This document shows, in pieces, positions 1 to 6,583 of a stretch of 8,066 bases of DNA. The notes under the pieces were generated by a model that was given only the letters and a program-made list of their open reading frames with translations, was not told where the DNA came from and did no database searches. Both the position numbers and the translations under genes were made by a program. The DNA comes from an uncultured Clostridia bacterium (GTDB taxonomy: Bacteria > Bacillota > Clostridia > UMGS1883). The number at the start of each line of letters is the position of its first letter. The stretch's first letter is position 1. The stretch is taken from positions 1 to 8,066 of the forward strand of contig CANQKL010000069.1 in assembly GCA_947624455.1 (NCBI GenBank), given 5' to 3'.

Positions 1-53
1 TCCTCGTTGACATATACGACGTCGCATACCTCGCCTTCAATGGTCACAGCCAT
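1..53 (-). CDS. recD2: Probable RecD2-like ATP-dependent helicase, N-terminal fragment
   Basis: Only the first 17 codons lie in the window, reading MAVTIEGEVCDVVYVNE. The pattern G-x-V-x-x-V-x-Y-x-N-E matches the opening strand of the N-terminal domain of clostridial RecD2-type helicases, which usually continue with NGYTV. RecD2 is a 5'-3' superfamily 1B DNA helicase used in repair. The start is ATG at 53-51, with an AGGAGGTG ribosome site eight bases upstream. The stop of the preceding small membrane gene (61-63) is only seven bases away, so the two are very probably co-transcribed. None of the motor domain is visible, so the name rests on a short N-terminal match plus memory of this gene lying close to metK in clostridia. 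Another protein with a similar opening strand is possible. Confidence 0.55.
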   Translation of the reverse strand, partial: MAVTIEGEVCDVVYVNE

Positions 54-60
54 TGCATCT

Positions 61-243
61 TCACCTCCTGTCCACAGAGATATATATTCTGGAGTTTTCC
101 GGCAGATTGCGCATGAGCTCTAGCAGGTCGTCCTTGGTATATACTCCGTAGCAGCTACCGCATTTTTTACTGCCAAAATAAAGAGAATAGAAACAAAAAG
201 TTATCAATAACACGATCAAAGCGGCCACAAGGATTTCCGCCAT
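61..243 (-). CDS. Small single-span membrane protein, unknown function
   Basis: A 60-residue protein starting at ATG 243-241; a GTG nine bases further upstream is in frame but lies in the ribosome site. It has a very hydrophobic N-terminal segment (about residues 3-25) that should span the membrane. A basic Cys-containing turn, KKCGSCYG (CxxC, possible metal or redox pair), follows, then a polar tail containing LMRNLPENSRIYISVD that reads like a folded cytoplasmic domain. I do not recognise a family. The ribosome site, GGGGTGAT, is like that of the COG2426 gene at the head of the operon but is embedded in a 14-bp hairpin. It lies between metK and the probable recD2 gene. It looks genuine because of its composition, spacing and ribosome site, but it has no known homolog that I can name. 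Confidence 0.55.
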   Translation of the reverse strand: MAEILVAALIVLLITFCFYSLYFGSKKCGSCYGVYTKDDLLELMRNLPENSRIYISVDRR

Positions 244-246
244 AAC

Positions 247-284
247 AATCACCCCGATAACAAAATATGCTTATCGGGGTGATT
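247..284 (-). other. 14-bp perfect stem-loop between metK and the small membrane gene
   Basis: Bases 247-260 and 271-284 are perfect inverted repeats (AATCACCCCGATAA and its complement) with a 10-base loop. Read on the minus strand it lies just after the metK stop codon. It lacks a U-run, so it is a poor intrinsic terminator by itself. Its descending arm contains the GGGGTGAT ribosome site of the next gene. It could be an mRNA-stabilising 3' end for metK, a processing site, or a structure that reduces translation of the downstream small protein. Confidence 0.7.
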
Positions 285-292
285 TCGTTAAT

Positions 293-1474
293 TTACTTGA
301 GGTATTTTTTCAATTCCTCGGCCGCATCCAGCTTTTCCCAGGGGAGGTCAAGATCCATCCGTCCAAAGTGACCGTAAGCCGCCGTTTGACGGTAAATAGG
401 TCTGCGCAGGTCCAGTTGGCGAATTATAGCCGCCGGACGGAGATCAAAATTCTTTATCACGATATCCGACAGTTCCTCGTCGCTTACCCTGCCGGTCCCG
501 AAGCTGTCCACTCGGACGGAAACCGGGTTAGCAACGCCGATAGCGTAAGCCAACTGTAGCTGGCACTTGTCCGCCAATCCGGCAGCGACGATATTTTTCG
601 CGATATAACGCGCCATGTAAGCGGCGCTGCGATCTACCTTTGTGGGATCCTTTCCGCTGAAACTTCCGCCGCCGTGGGGGGCGTAGCCGCCGTAGGTATC
701 AACTATTATCTTCCGTCCGGTGAGGCCGCTGTCCCCGTGGGGGCCGCCGATAACGAACCGACCAGTAGGATTGACAAAAAACTTTGTGTTCTCATCCACC
801 ATTTCAGCCGGCAAGGAGGGGAGAATCACCTGCTCTATCATATCTTTCCTTATGGTTTCAAGCTTGGCGTCGGGAGTGTGCTGAGTGCTTAACACTACGG
901 CTTCAATACGCACTGGCTTGTCCCCGTCGTATTCCACAGTGACTTGAGTTTTTCCGTCTGGGCGCAGGTAGGGGATAAGGCCGTCTTTCCTCACCTTTGC
1001 CAGGCGCTTCGCCATTCTCTGTGCGAAATATATGGGCGCGGGCATATAAGCGTTAGTCTCGTTAGTAGCGTAACCGAACATCATTCCCTGATCTCCCGCT
1101 CCGGTGTCGAACTCCGAGCTGTCGCCGCTTCTGGCCTCGAGGCTTTTATTGACTCCCATGGCGATATCTGGCGACTGCTCGTTGAGGGTATTTATTACCG
1201 CGCAGTTATCGAAATGGAAGCCCATTTCCGGATCGGTATAACCTATCTCCCGTATCGTCTGACGGGCAATGGCGCGGATGTCGCAATAATGCTCTGTGGT
1301 TATCTCGCCGAAAACCATTACAAGGCCGGTGGCGGCGCATACCTCGCAGGCCACCCTTGCCTGCGGGTCGTGGGCCAGGATATCGTCCAGCACCGCGTCG
1401 GCTATCTGGTCGCAGACCTTATCGGGATGTCCCTCGGTCACAGATTCGGAAGTAAATAATTTTTTATTCGTCAT
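293..1474 (-). CDS. metK: S-adenosylmethionine synthetase
   Basis: Makes S-adenosylmethionine from methionine and ATP in the cytoplasm, releasing phosphate and pyrophosphate; SAM is the main methyl donor. The 393-residue length is normal for the family. Visible signatures are EGHPDK at residues 14-19 (ATP/metal site), GAGDQG at 125-130, GGPHGDSGLTGRK around 243-255, and the glycine-rich GGGSFSGKDPTKVDRS at 268-283, which differs from the usual GGGAFSGKDP only by Ala to Ser. The start ATG has a GGAGGC site six bases upstream, and that site directly follows the TGA of the upstream COG2426 gene (12-base gap), so the pair is co-transcribed and perhaps translationally coupled. No SAM riboswitch is present: the operon promoter is at 2041-2069 and its leader is only about 11 bases. 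Confidence 0.98.
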   Translation of the reverse strand: MTNKKLFTSESVTEGHPDKVCDQIADAVLDDILAHDPQARVACEVCAATGLVMVFGEITTEHYCDIRAIARQTIREIGYTDPEMGFHFDNCAVINTLNEQSPDIAMGVNKSLEARSGDSSEFDTGAGDQGMMFGYATNETNAYMPAPIYFAQRMAKRLAKVRKDGLIPYLRPDGKTQVTVEYDGDKPVRIEAVVLSTQHTPDAKLETIRKDMIEQVILPSLPAEMVDENTKFFVNPTGRFVIGGPHGDSGLTGRKIIVDTYGGYAPHGGGSFSGKDPTKVDRSAAYMARYIAKNIVAAGLADKCQLQLAYAIGVANPVSVRVDSFGTGRVSDEELSDIVIKNFDLRPAAIIRQLDLRRPIYRQTAAYGHFGRMDLDLPWEKLDAAEELKKYLK

Positions 1475-1486
1475 AAGTATGCCTCC

Positions 1487-2023
1487 TCAAAATAAAGCAA
1501 GTATAAGGTCAAACAGTCCAAAGGAAATCGCCGTCATTATGACCCCTGCGGTGCAAACGCCGAGGAACACCGCCAAAAGGGATTTTTTGAAGTCGAAATC
1601 CAGAAAGCTGGCTATCAGGCTGCCCGTCCAGGCTCCCGTCCCGGGAAAAGGTATTGCCACAAAGGCGAACAAGCCCCAGAAAGCGTATTTTTCAACCTTG
1701 TGCCGGTTCTTTTCTACTTTGGCGTCCAGCCAGCGGGGGAACCAAGCGAAAAGCTTTGTCCTTTTCAGAAGGTTACAGAAAGGCGTTATCAATAGCAGGA
1801 TAAACGGCACAGGAATCATGTTGCCTATGACCGACACAAGAAATGCCGGTATATAATCCAGCCCCAATGCCCTTGCCACGGGAATCGCCCCGCGAAGCTC
1901 AACAATTGGAATCATCGAGATCAAAAATATATAAAAATAATTTGCCGCCGCCGCGCTGAAGCCCAGCGCAGTCACTACCGTTACCGCAAAGCCGTGGACG
2001 GCGTCTTTTATTTTGTCAACCAT
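1487..2023 (-). CDS. COG2426-family small multidrug export-like membrane protein
   Basis: A 178-residue integral membrane protein of the family annotated as putative small multidrug export proteins (PF06695/COG2426). The transported substrate is not established. Family signatures are PIVELRGAIP at residues 39-48 and IPFPGTGAWTGSLIAS at 124-139, both beside hydrophobic segments. About four to five membrane segments are visible (roughly 28-46, 56-82, 113-128, 130-142, 147-175), separated by a basic loop, LDAKVEKNRHKVEK. A longer frame opens at 2062, but the promoter -10 and -35 boxes overlap those extra codons, so the true start must be the ATG at 2023, preceded by GGTGAT. It is the first gene of the operon with metK. 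Family membership is secure; function is not. Confidence 0.88.
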   Translation of the reverse strand: MVDKIKDAVHGFAVTVVTALGFSAAAANYFYIFLISMIPIVELRGAIPVARALGLDYIPAFLVSVIGNMIPVPFILLLITPFCNLLKRTKLFAWFPRWLDAKVEKNRHKVEKYAFWGLFAFVAIPFPGTGAWTGSLIASFLDFDFKKSLLAVFLGVCTAGVIMTAISFGLFDLILALF

Positions 2024-2040
2024 TACAATCACCACTACAT

Positions 2041-2069
2041 ATTGTACCTGATTTTCTCTCATTTGTCAA
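2041..2069 (-). promoter_or_regulatory. Sigma-A promoter of the COG2426-metK operon
   Basis: Read on the minus strand: a perfect TTGACA (2069-2064), a 17-base spacer, and TACAAT (2046-2041), one mismatch from the -10 consensus. Predicted transcription start is near 2034, giving a leader of about 11 bases before the ATG at 2023. It rules out the longer in-frame start at 2062 and leaves no room for a riboswitch. Confidence 0.85.
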
Positions 2070-2088
2070 GGGCTGTGAGGTTTTTATA

Positions 2089-2117
2089 TTGACTTTATTT
2101 TTATAATATGTTATAAT
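2089..2117 (+). promoter_or_regulatory. Extended -10 sigma-A promoter of the orf93-radA operon
   Basis: TTGACT at 2089-2094, a 17-base spacer and a perfect TATAAT at 2112-2117, with TG at 2109-2110 giving an extended -10. A second TATAAT at 2102-2107 is badly spaced from the -35 and probably inactive. Predicted start of transcription is near 2124, about 22 bases before the TTG start codon at 2146. It is divergent from the metK operon promoter, and the two -35 boxes lie only about 20 bases apart. Confidence 0.85.
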
Positions 2118-2145
2118 TTTTATATATTGTAGGGAGGCGGTCAAG

Positions 2146-2427
2146 TTGAAAAAATATATACTTACCGGACTGAGGATCTGCCTTACAACAGTAACGTCCT
2201 GTGCCGCTTTTGTTACCGCCGTTTTTACAGGCGTGATCCTGCGCGCCGACGGCGTGGGCCGCGCTACGCCGTACTTTACGGCTACGCTTGTAATATTGGC
2301 GGCATTGGCGCTCATATTCAAAATCTGGGATAATCTTGGCGTAAAATTCATTCGCGTGTCTTTGCTCTGCTTGAGCGCCATAAGCATACTCGGCATAATT
2401 ATTGACATGAGTACTGAACCCAAATAA
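2146..2427 (+). CDS. Small three-span membrane protein, unknown function
   Basis: A 93-residue hydrophobic protein starting at TTG, with a GGGAGG ribosome site eight bases upstream. Three likely membrane segments are visible: residues about 5-32, 43-60 and 69-86. A short charged loop, RADGVGR, lies between the first two, and a short polar tail ends STEPK. I do not recognise a family. It is the first gene after a strong promoter and ends 11 bases before radA, so it is the leader gene of the radA operon. Nothing in it shows a link to DNA repair. Confidence 0.75.
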   Translation: MKKYILTGLRICLTTVTSCAAFVTAVFTGVILRADGVGRATPYFTATLVILAALALIFKIWDNLGVKFIRVSLLCLSAISILGIIIDMSTEPK

Positions 2428-2438
2428 AAGGAGTTACC

Positions 2439-3809
2439 ATGAAAGCTAAAACGATATTTGTCTGCAAAGAGTGCGGCACCGAGAACCCAAAATGGCTGGG
2501 CAAATGTCCCGGCTGCGGTCAGTGGAACACCTTTGTAGAGGAAAAAATTGAAAACACCAGCGAAGGGGCTGGTATGCCAGGCAAGGATATCTATAAAAGG
2601 TCGGCGGTCACGCCGAAAAGTCTGTCCTCAGTCTCTACTGAGGCCGAGATGAGAAGCTCCTCCGGCAGCGACGAGCTGGATCGGGTCTTGGGCGGCGGTA
2701 TCGTGGACGGTTCTCTGATACTCTGCGGCGGCGAGCCGGGCATCGGCAAATCCACCCTGCTCCTCCAGGTCTGCCGTTATGCCGCCCAGAAGGATAAGGT
2801 ACTTTACATTTCCGGCGAGGAATCGGAGCGGCAGATAAAGATACGGGCCGACCGTCTGGGCGCTTCAAGCGATAACATACTTGTGGCAAATGAGATCGAC
2901 TTAGGCAACATTCTCGCCGCGGTTCGGCAGGTAAAGCCCAAGTTCGCGGTAATAGACTCTATCCAGACCATTTTTTCCGATGATATAAGCTCCGCGCCGG
3001 GCAGCGTGTCGCAGGTGCGGGAATGTACTCTGAGCTTTATGCGGCTGGCCAAGGAGACCGGCGTGACCTTTTTCATCGTGGGACACGTCACCAAGGAGGG
3101 CTCCATCGCCGGACCCAGAGTTTTGGAACACATGGTGGACTGTGTCCTCTATTTTGAGGGCGAACGGCACCAGAGCTACCGCATAGTCCGGGCGGTGAAG
3201 AACCGTTTCGGCTCCACAAACGAGATCGGCGTGTTCGAGATGTCAGACAGGGGCCTGGTAGACGTGCCAAACCCCTCGCTGATGCTCCTTTCCGGCCGTC
3301 CGGTAGATGTGCCAGGCTCGGCAATAGTTTGTTCGGTTGAGGGAACAAGGCCGATTCTCGCGGAAATACAGGCCCTTGTCACTAAGAGCGTTTACCCCAA
3401 CCCCAAGCGAATGGCCACGGGAGTGGATTTTTACAGGGCTTCCCTGATGATAACTGTGCTGGATAAGCGCACCAACCTTGATCTCGCCATGCAAGACAGC
3501 TATATAAACGTTACCGGCGGAATAAAGTTGGACGAGACAGCGGCGGATCTGGCCGTTGCCGCGGCGGTCGCCAGCAGCGCTATGAACGTGCCGCTGCCAA
3601 AGGATATGGCTTTTTTCGGCGAGGTGGGATTGACGGGCGAGATACGCACCGTGACCCAAGCCTCGCGACGGGTGGCCGAGATAGCAAAAATGGGCTTCAA
3701 ACGCTGTATGCTGCCTTTCGATTCCCTTGGAGGAATAGATAAGGCAAGTATAGAGCTTGTAGCGGTGAAAAATCTTGTGGATGTGTTAGCCTACATTCAA
3801 AAGGGGTAA
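2439..3809 (+). CDS. radA: DNA repair protein RadA (Sms)
   Basis: A RecA-related ATPase that helps process branched recombination intermediates; RadA/Sms acts as a helicase loading onto D-loops in several bacteria. At 456 residues it has the full family architecture. The N-terminal C4 zinc finger has Cys 9, 12, 23 and 26. The Walker A motif GEPGIGKS is at 98-105, and a Walker B-like strand ending in IDS is around 168-174. The RadA-specific KNRFG motif is at 254-258, followed by the C-terminal Lon-protease-like domain (about 270-456), which in RadA is a DNA-binding scaffold rather than a protease. The ATG has GGAG eight bases upstream. It is second in an operon after a small membrane gene, and the next gene starts five bases after its stop. 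Confidence 0.98.
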   Translation: MKAKTIFVCKECGTENPKWLGKCPGCGQWNTFVEEKIENTSEGAGMPGKDIYKRSAVTPKSLSSVSTEAEMRSSSGSDELDRVLGGGIVDGSLILCGGEPGIGKSTLLLQVCRYAAQKDKVLYISGEESERQIKIRADRLGASSDNILVANEIDLGNILAAVRQVKPKFAVIDSIQTIFSDDISSAPGSVSQVRECTLSFMRLAKETGVTFFIVGHVTKEGSIAGPRVLEHMVDCVLYFEGERHQSYRIVRAVKNRFGSTNEIGVFEMSDRGLVDVPNPSLMLLSGRPVDVPGSAIVCSVEGTRPILAEIQALVTKSVYPNPKRMATGVDFYRASLMITVLDKRTNLDLAMQDSYINVTGGIKLDETAADLAVAAAVASSAMNVPLPKDMAFFGEVGLTGEIRTVTQASRRVAEIAKMGFKRCMLPFDSLGGIDKASIELVAVKNLVDVLAYIQKG

Positions 3810-3814
3810 TCGAC

Positions 3815-4531
3815 ATGACTGTATTCATTACCGGCGGCAGCGGCGGCATAGGTGGGGCCATGGTGCGGGAGTTTTACGCGCTGGGCTGTAATGTGGCTTT
3901 CGCTTATAAAACCGGAAAATCAAAGGCTGAGGCCCTTGCAAAGGCCGTTCCCGGCAGTCTTGCTCTTTACTGCGACGTTACGGACGCTTGGAGCGTGAAA
4001 GGCGCGATTGACGCGGCCTTGGCCCGTTTCGGGAAAATTGACGTATTGATCAACAACGCTGGGATATCAAGTCAAAAGCTGTTCACAGATATTACCGAAG
4101 CCGAATGGGATGAGATGATGGATGTGAACCTTAAAAGCTGTTTTCTCACCTGCAAGGCGGTACTGCCCCAGATGATAAACCGTAAAAGCGGGTCTATAAT
4201 AAACGTGTCCTCCATGTGGGGCCAGACGGGGGCCTCATGCGAAGTGCATTACAGCGCCGCAAAGGCCGGTGTCATAGGCTTTACCAAGGCTCTCGCCAAG
4301 GAACTAGGCCCCTCGGGGATAAGGGTGAATTGCATCGCACCCGGCGTCATCGACACAGCAATGAACGCCCATCTTTCCGGCGACGATGTGGCGGCTTTGA
4401 GGGAGGAGATCCCTCTCGGCGCCATAGGAACTCCCGAAACCGTGGCAAAGGCGGCGGCTTTCCTTGCCGGAGAGGGCGGAGAATATATTACCGGCCAGGT
4501 CATCAGTCCCAACGGCGGCATGGTAATATAG
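3815..4531 (+). CDS. Short-chain dehydrogenase/reductase, probably EF-P 5-aminopentanone reductase (YmfI-like)
   Basis: A cytoplasmic NAD(P)H-dependent oxidoreductase of the classical SDR family, full length at 238 residues. The nucleotide-binding motif TGGSGGIG is at 6-13 and the NNAG motif at 80-83. The catalytic tetrad Asn105, Ser133, Tyr146 and Lys150 is intact, and the C-terminal GQVISPNGG is typical. The stretch SSMWGQTGASCEVHYSAAK resembles, from memory, the B. subtilis YmfI group, which finishes the 5-aminopentanol modification of elongation factor P. A FabG-type 3-oxoacyl-ACP reductase is the main alternative, though no other fatty-acid genes are nearby. The ribosome site AAGGGG overlaps the radA stop (gap five bases), so it is co-transcribed with radA. 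SDR assignment is certain; the EF-P role is inference. Confidence 0.9.
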   Translation: MTVFITGGSGGIGGAMVREFYALGCNVAFAYKTGKSKAEALAKAVPGSLALYCDVTDAWSVKGAIDAALARFGKIDVLINNAGISSQKLFTDITEAEWDEMMDVNLKSCFLTCKAVLPQMINRKSGSIINVSSMWGQTGASCEVHYSAAKAGVIGFTKALAKELGPSGIRVNCIAPGVIDTAMNAHLSGDDVAALREEIPLGAIGTPETVAKAAAFLAGEGGEYITGQVISPNGGMVI

Positions 4532-4572
4532 ACACTTACAAAAAATATACCGCCTTACTTTTAAGTGCATAC

Positions 4573-4601
4573 TTGAAAAATCCGGTAGGACGTGCTATAA
4601 T
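4573..4601 (+). promoter_or_regulatory. Extended -10 sigma-A promoter of the interrupted gene
   Basis: TTGAAA at 4573-4578, a 17-base spacer and a perfect TATAAT at 4596-4601, with TG at 4593-4594. Transcription should start near 4608, leaving an untranslated leader of about 85 bases. Because the element at 5136-7453 has no clear promoter at its left end, this promoter probably also drives the element's first three genes when integrated. Confidence 0.82.
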
Positions 4602-4647
4602 AAGAACGAAATGTAACAAATTTCAACAGTCCTCATAATATGTACTG

Positions 4648-4668
4648 TGGTTCGGCTCAGGCCGGCCA
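4648..4668 (+). other. Leader hairpin upstream of the interrupted gene
   Basis: TGG(T)TCGGC at 4648-4656 pairs with GCCGGCCA at 4661-4668 around a UCAG loop, with one bulged base and one G-U pair. It lies 10 bases before the AGGAGG ribosome site (4679-4684) and does not mask it. No known riboswitch class is recognised, and no regulatory role can be claimed. Confidence 0.4.
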
Positions 4669-4692
4669 AAGATGATTTAGGAGGATTGTTAC

Positions 4693-5136
4693 ATGGAGGA
4701 AAGGATTTCCAGCTCTTTCGGCTGCAATGAAAAAGTCTGTATCCAGACCGATCAGATATACGACAGCTGCCGGAGCAAGGAGTGCATTGAATGTCTGAGG
4801 GTCTTTCTCACTGAGACCGGTCAGGAGGTTGTTGACCGGGCTATTGACGTAAAATGCCGTAAGGCCGAAGTTATTTGGGTTTTCCCTAACGTTGAGCCCC
4901 TCACCTTCAATCGTGGCTACTACACCGTTGATTTGACATACTTTTTCCGTCTGACACTTGAGGTATACACAGGAGTTTCCCGTCCCGTGACCGTAGAAGG
5001 CTTGGCCTCCTTCAACAAGAAGGTCGTACTCTTTGGCAGCGAGGGAAGCGCGAAGATTTTCACCTCAAAGTATAAGGAGGACAGCTTCGATCCTCAGCTT
5101 TGGCAGAAAACGAACATGCCCAAGGCAGTAGTGGAG
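4693..5136 (+). CDS. Cysteine-rich clostridial protein, 5' part of a gene split by an inserted element
   Basis: The first 148 codons of a gene whose remainder lies at 7455-7841. The ATG has AGGAGG eight bases upstream and its own promoter. The N-terminus is cysteine-rich (FGCNEKVC, DSCRSKECIEC). A strand-rich domain follows, including FFRLTLEVYTG and KKVVLFGSEG, and the host sequence ends in PKAVVE at the GAG codon 5134-5136. I recall an uncharacterised clostridial family of about 270 residues in which this passage continues directly into VVDPICL, exactly what the right-hand fragment supplies, but I could not search to confirm it. In the integrated state the frame does not stop here: it runs through 15 element-encoded residues into the HAD gene, giving a 394-codon chimeric frame to 5877. 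No enzymatic motif is seen; a structural or metal-binding role is only a guess. Confidence 0.8.
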
Positions 5137-5150
5137 ATGTGTGTCACAAA
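5134..5150 (+). other. attL: left junction of the intervening element
   Basis: The gene's GAG codon (5134-5136) joins the element's left end. GTGTCAC at 5141-5147, within GTGTCACAAA, starts five bases after the GA dinucleotide 5134-5135 and is the inverted partner of GTGACAC at the right end. The only sequence shared directly by both junctions is GAG, consistent with the very short crossover core of serine recombinases. Confidence 0.75.
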
Positions 5151-5181
5151 AGTATCATTTACCGTTAAAAAGAGGTATAAT

Positions 5182-5877
5182 ATGCGGTATAAAGCTATAT
5201 TCTTTGACCGTGACGGGACGCTGACCTACTATGACCCTGAAAAAGAAAAATGGCGGGACGAAATCATCTCTGGCTGGAGCGACAGACCCTTTGAGCTTGA
5301 CTATGACAAAATGATGTCACTGTTTGAACTGGCGGGGGAGGGAAAAAGCCCGTGGTACAAAGACGTTGACGATGAGCGGGAGTTCTTCAGGCGATATTAC
5401 CGGCATTTGCTCATTGGCGAGGGAGTTACGGAAAAGATTGAGGAGCGGGCCGACCTGCTCCACTCGGAGCTGTGGTGCAACAATGACCGCAGATTGTTCG
5501 ATGAAACCGTGGAGATTCTCGAATATTTTCAGGGCAAAGGGTATAAAATGGGTGTTATCAGCGACACCTCGCCCTCATTGAAGCTCACGCTGGACAGCCT
5601 TGGTATTTCGAAGTATTTTACCTCGTTTACCGCAAGCTCTCTTGTGGGCGCTGGCAAGCCCAGTCCGATCATATACAACGCCGCCCTTGACGCACAGGAA
5701 GTTAGGGCGGAGGAAAGTCTGTATGTGGACGACTGTAAACTTGAAGCTGATGGGGCAAGAGCATTAGGCTTTACCTCATTCTGGCTGGACAGGCGGGGCG
5801 AGGGAGTGGACGAGCCTTGGCGCATAGCCGAATTAAAGGATATAATTAAATATTTAAACAATAAAGGAGTAGATTGA
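5182..5877 (+). CDS. HAD-superfamily hydrolase (phosphatase-like)
   Basis: A 231-residue haloacid-dehalogenase-fold hydrolase, probably a small-molecule phosphatase in the cytoplasm. All four HAD motifs are visible: the nucleophile loop DRDGT (Asp9 and Asp11), a motif II Ser/Thr in VISDTS (124-130), Lys159 in GAGKPSP, and the acidic motif IV VDD (182-184). The insert between motifs I and II is a helical cap of about 100 residues, as in subfamily I enzymes. The substrate cannot be read from the sequence. The start is ATG 5182 with an AGAGG site six bases upstream. The same frame is open from 4693 across the element junction, so a longer fusion product is possible, but the HAD domain begins exactly at this methionine. 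It is the first gene in the element and ends one base before the HMA gene. Confidence 0.88.
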   Translation: MRYKAIFFDRDGTLTYYDPEKEKWRDEIISGWSDRPFELDYDKMMSLFELAGEGKSPWYKDVDDEREFFRRYYRHLLIGEGVTEKIEERADLLHSELWCNNDRRLFDETVEILEYFQGKGYKMGVISDTSPSLKLTLDSLGISKYFTSFTASSLVGAGKPSPIIYNAALDAQEVRAEESLYVDDCKLEADGARALGFTSFWLDRRGEGVDEPWRIAELKDIIKYLNNKGVD

Positions 5878-5878
5878 C

Positions 5879-6112
5879 ATGAAAAAAATTCTTACAGTTG
5901 AAGGTATGCAGTGCGAACACTGTAAGGCCAGTGTGGAAAAGGCCCTTTCAGCAGTTGCGGGCGTTAGCTCCGCCAAGGTTGATTTGGGCAAAAAGACCGC
6001 CACGGTCAGCCTGTCCGGCGAGGTAAGCGACGCCGCCCTAACCGAGGCGGTGACGGCTACCGGCTTCCAGGTAACTGGAATTACGGAGAAGAAGGGGCTT
6101 TTTGACAAATAA
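5879..6112 (+). CDS. HMA-domain heavy-metal-binding protein (CopZ-like)
   Basis: A 77-residue single heavy-metal-associated domain with the canonical GMxCxxC site as GMQCEHC (Cys12, Cys15). It has the beta-alpha-beta-beta-alpha-beta pattern and the usual family length plus a short basic tail. Such proteins bind Cu(I) or related soft metals and hand them to P-type ATPases or copper sensors. No ATPase or CsoR/CopY regulator is present in the window, so its partner is unknown. The ribosome site AAAGGAG lies inside the end of the HAD gene, one base separates the two genes, and the next gene overlaps its stop by one base, so translation is likely coupled. Confidence 0.9.
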   Translation: MKKILTVEGMQCEHCKASVEKALSAVAGVSSAKVDLGKKTATVSLSGEVSDAALTEAVTATGFQVTGITEKKGLFDK

Positions 6113-6570
6113 TGTATACGGAACTCAACAAAAAAATGAAGTCGCTGTTGTCGCCGGACGACAGTCTTGTGACAAATCTCAGCAATGCCTCGGCTCTCTT
6201 AAACGAATATCTCGATGGCGTTAACTGGGTGGGCTTCTATTACCGCAAAGGGGACAGACTAATGTTAGGCCCATTTCAGGGCAAAACGGCCTGCGTGACG
6301 ATACCTGTGGGTCGCGGAGTTTGCGGAACGGCGGCCCAGAAGGGCGAGAGCCTTGTAGTGCCTGACGTTCACCAATTTACTGGACATATCGCTTGCGACT
6401 GCGCCAGCAACAGCGAAATTGTCGTGCCTATTTTTGTTGACGGCGAAGTAAAAGGCGTACTGGATATCGACAGTCCAAGCATAGGGCGTTTTGCCGATAA
6501 AGACAAATCCGGTCTTGAACTAATAGCAAAGTCCATCGGAGAAATCTGGGCCAAGGCTGATATAATGTAA
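6112..6570 (+). CDS. msrC: Free methionine-(R)-sulfoxide reductase (GAF-domain fRMsr)
   Basis: Reduces free L-methionine-(R)-sulfoxide to methionine, a cytoplasmic oxidant-defence reaction recycled by thioredoxin. At 152 residues it is a lone GAF domain of normal fRMsr length. Family motifs are NWVGFYYRKG (38-47), LGPFQGKTAC (52-61), GRGVCGTAA (68-75), VPDVHQFTGHIACD (83-96), SEIVVP (101-106) and GVLDIDSP (115-122). The three conserved cysteines are at 61, 71 and 95, with an additional Cys97. Its ATG overlaps the HMA stop as TAATG, so the two are translationally coupled. It is the last of the three cargo genes before a terminator-like hairpin. Assignment is strong because ordinary signalling GAF domains lack these cysteines. 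Confidence 0.93.
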   Translation: MYTELNKKMKSLLSPDDSLVTNLSNASALLNEYLDGVNWVGFYYRKGDRLMLGPFQGKTACVTIPVGRGVCGTAAQKGESLVVPDVHQFTGHIACDCASNSEIVVPIFVDGEVKGVLDIDSPSIGRFADKDKSGLELIAKSIGEIWAKADIM

Positions 6571-6583
6571 TAAAGTTTAATGA

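Noticed and set aside
944..1459. A 171-codon open frame on the plus strand opposite metK
   Set aside because: It lies entirely inside metK on the other strand, has no ribosome site or promoter, and metK is certain there; it is a shadow frame.
2024..2040. A SAM riboswitch upstream of the metK operon
   Set aside because: Only about 11 bases separate the predicted transcription start from the first gene, and only 12 bases separate the first gene from metK.
2016..2423. A 135-codon minus-strand frame across the divergent promoter region
   Set aside because: It overlaps the small membrane gene and both promoters, has no ribosome site and a low-complexity, unconvincing protein.
4533..4566. A terminator after the short-chain dehydrogenase gene (CACTTA with TAAGTG)
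   Set aside because: The stem is only six base pairs around a loop of about 24 bases and has no T-run; no convincing terminator is seen between the two operons.
4545..4575. A sporulation-type (sigma-E or sigma-K) promoter suggested by CATACTT at 4569-4575
   Set aside because: No matching -35 element at the proper distance was found, while a near-perfect sigma-A promoter directly overlaps it.
5137..5181. A promoter for the HAD gene from TATAAT at 5176-5181
   Set aside because: No -35 box lies 17 bases upstream and transcription would begin after the HAD start codon; the sequence is probably just the gap between ribosome site and ATG.
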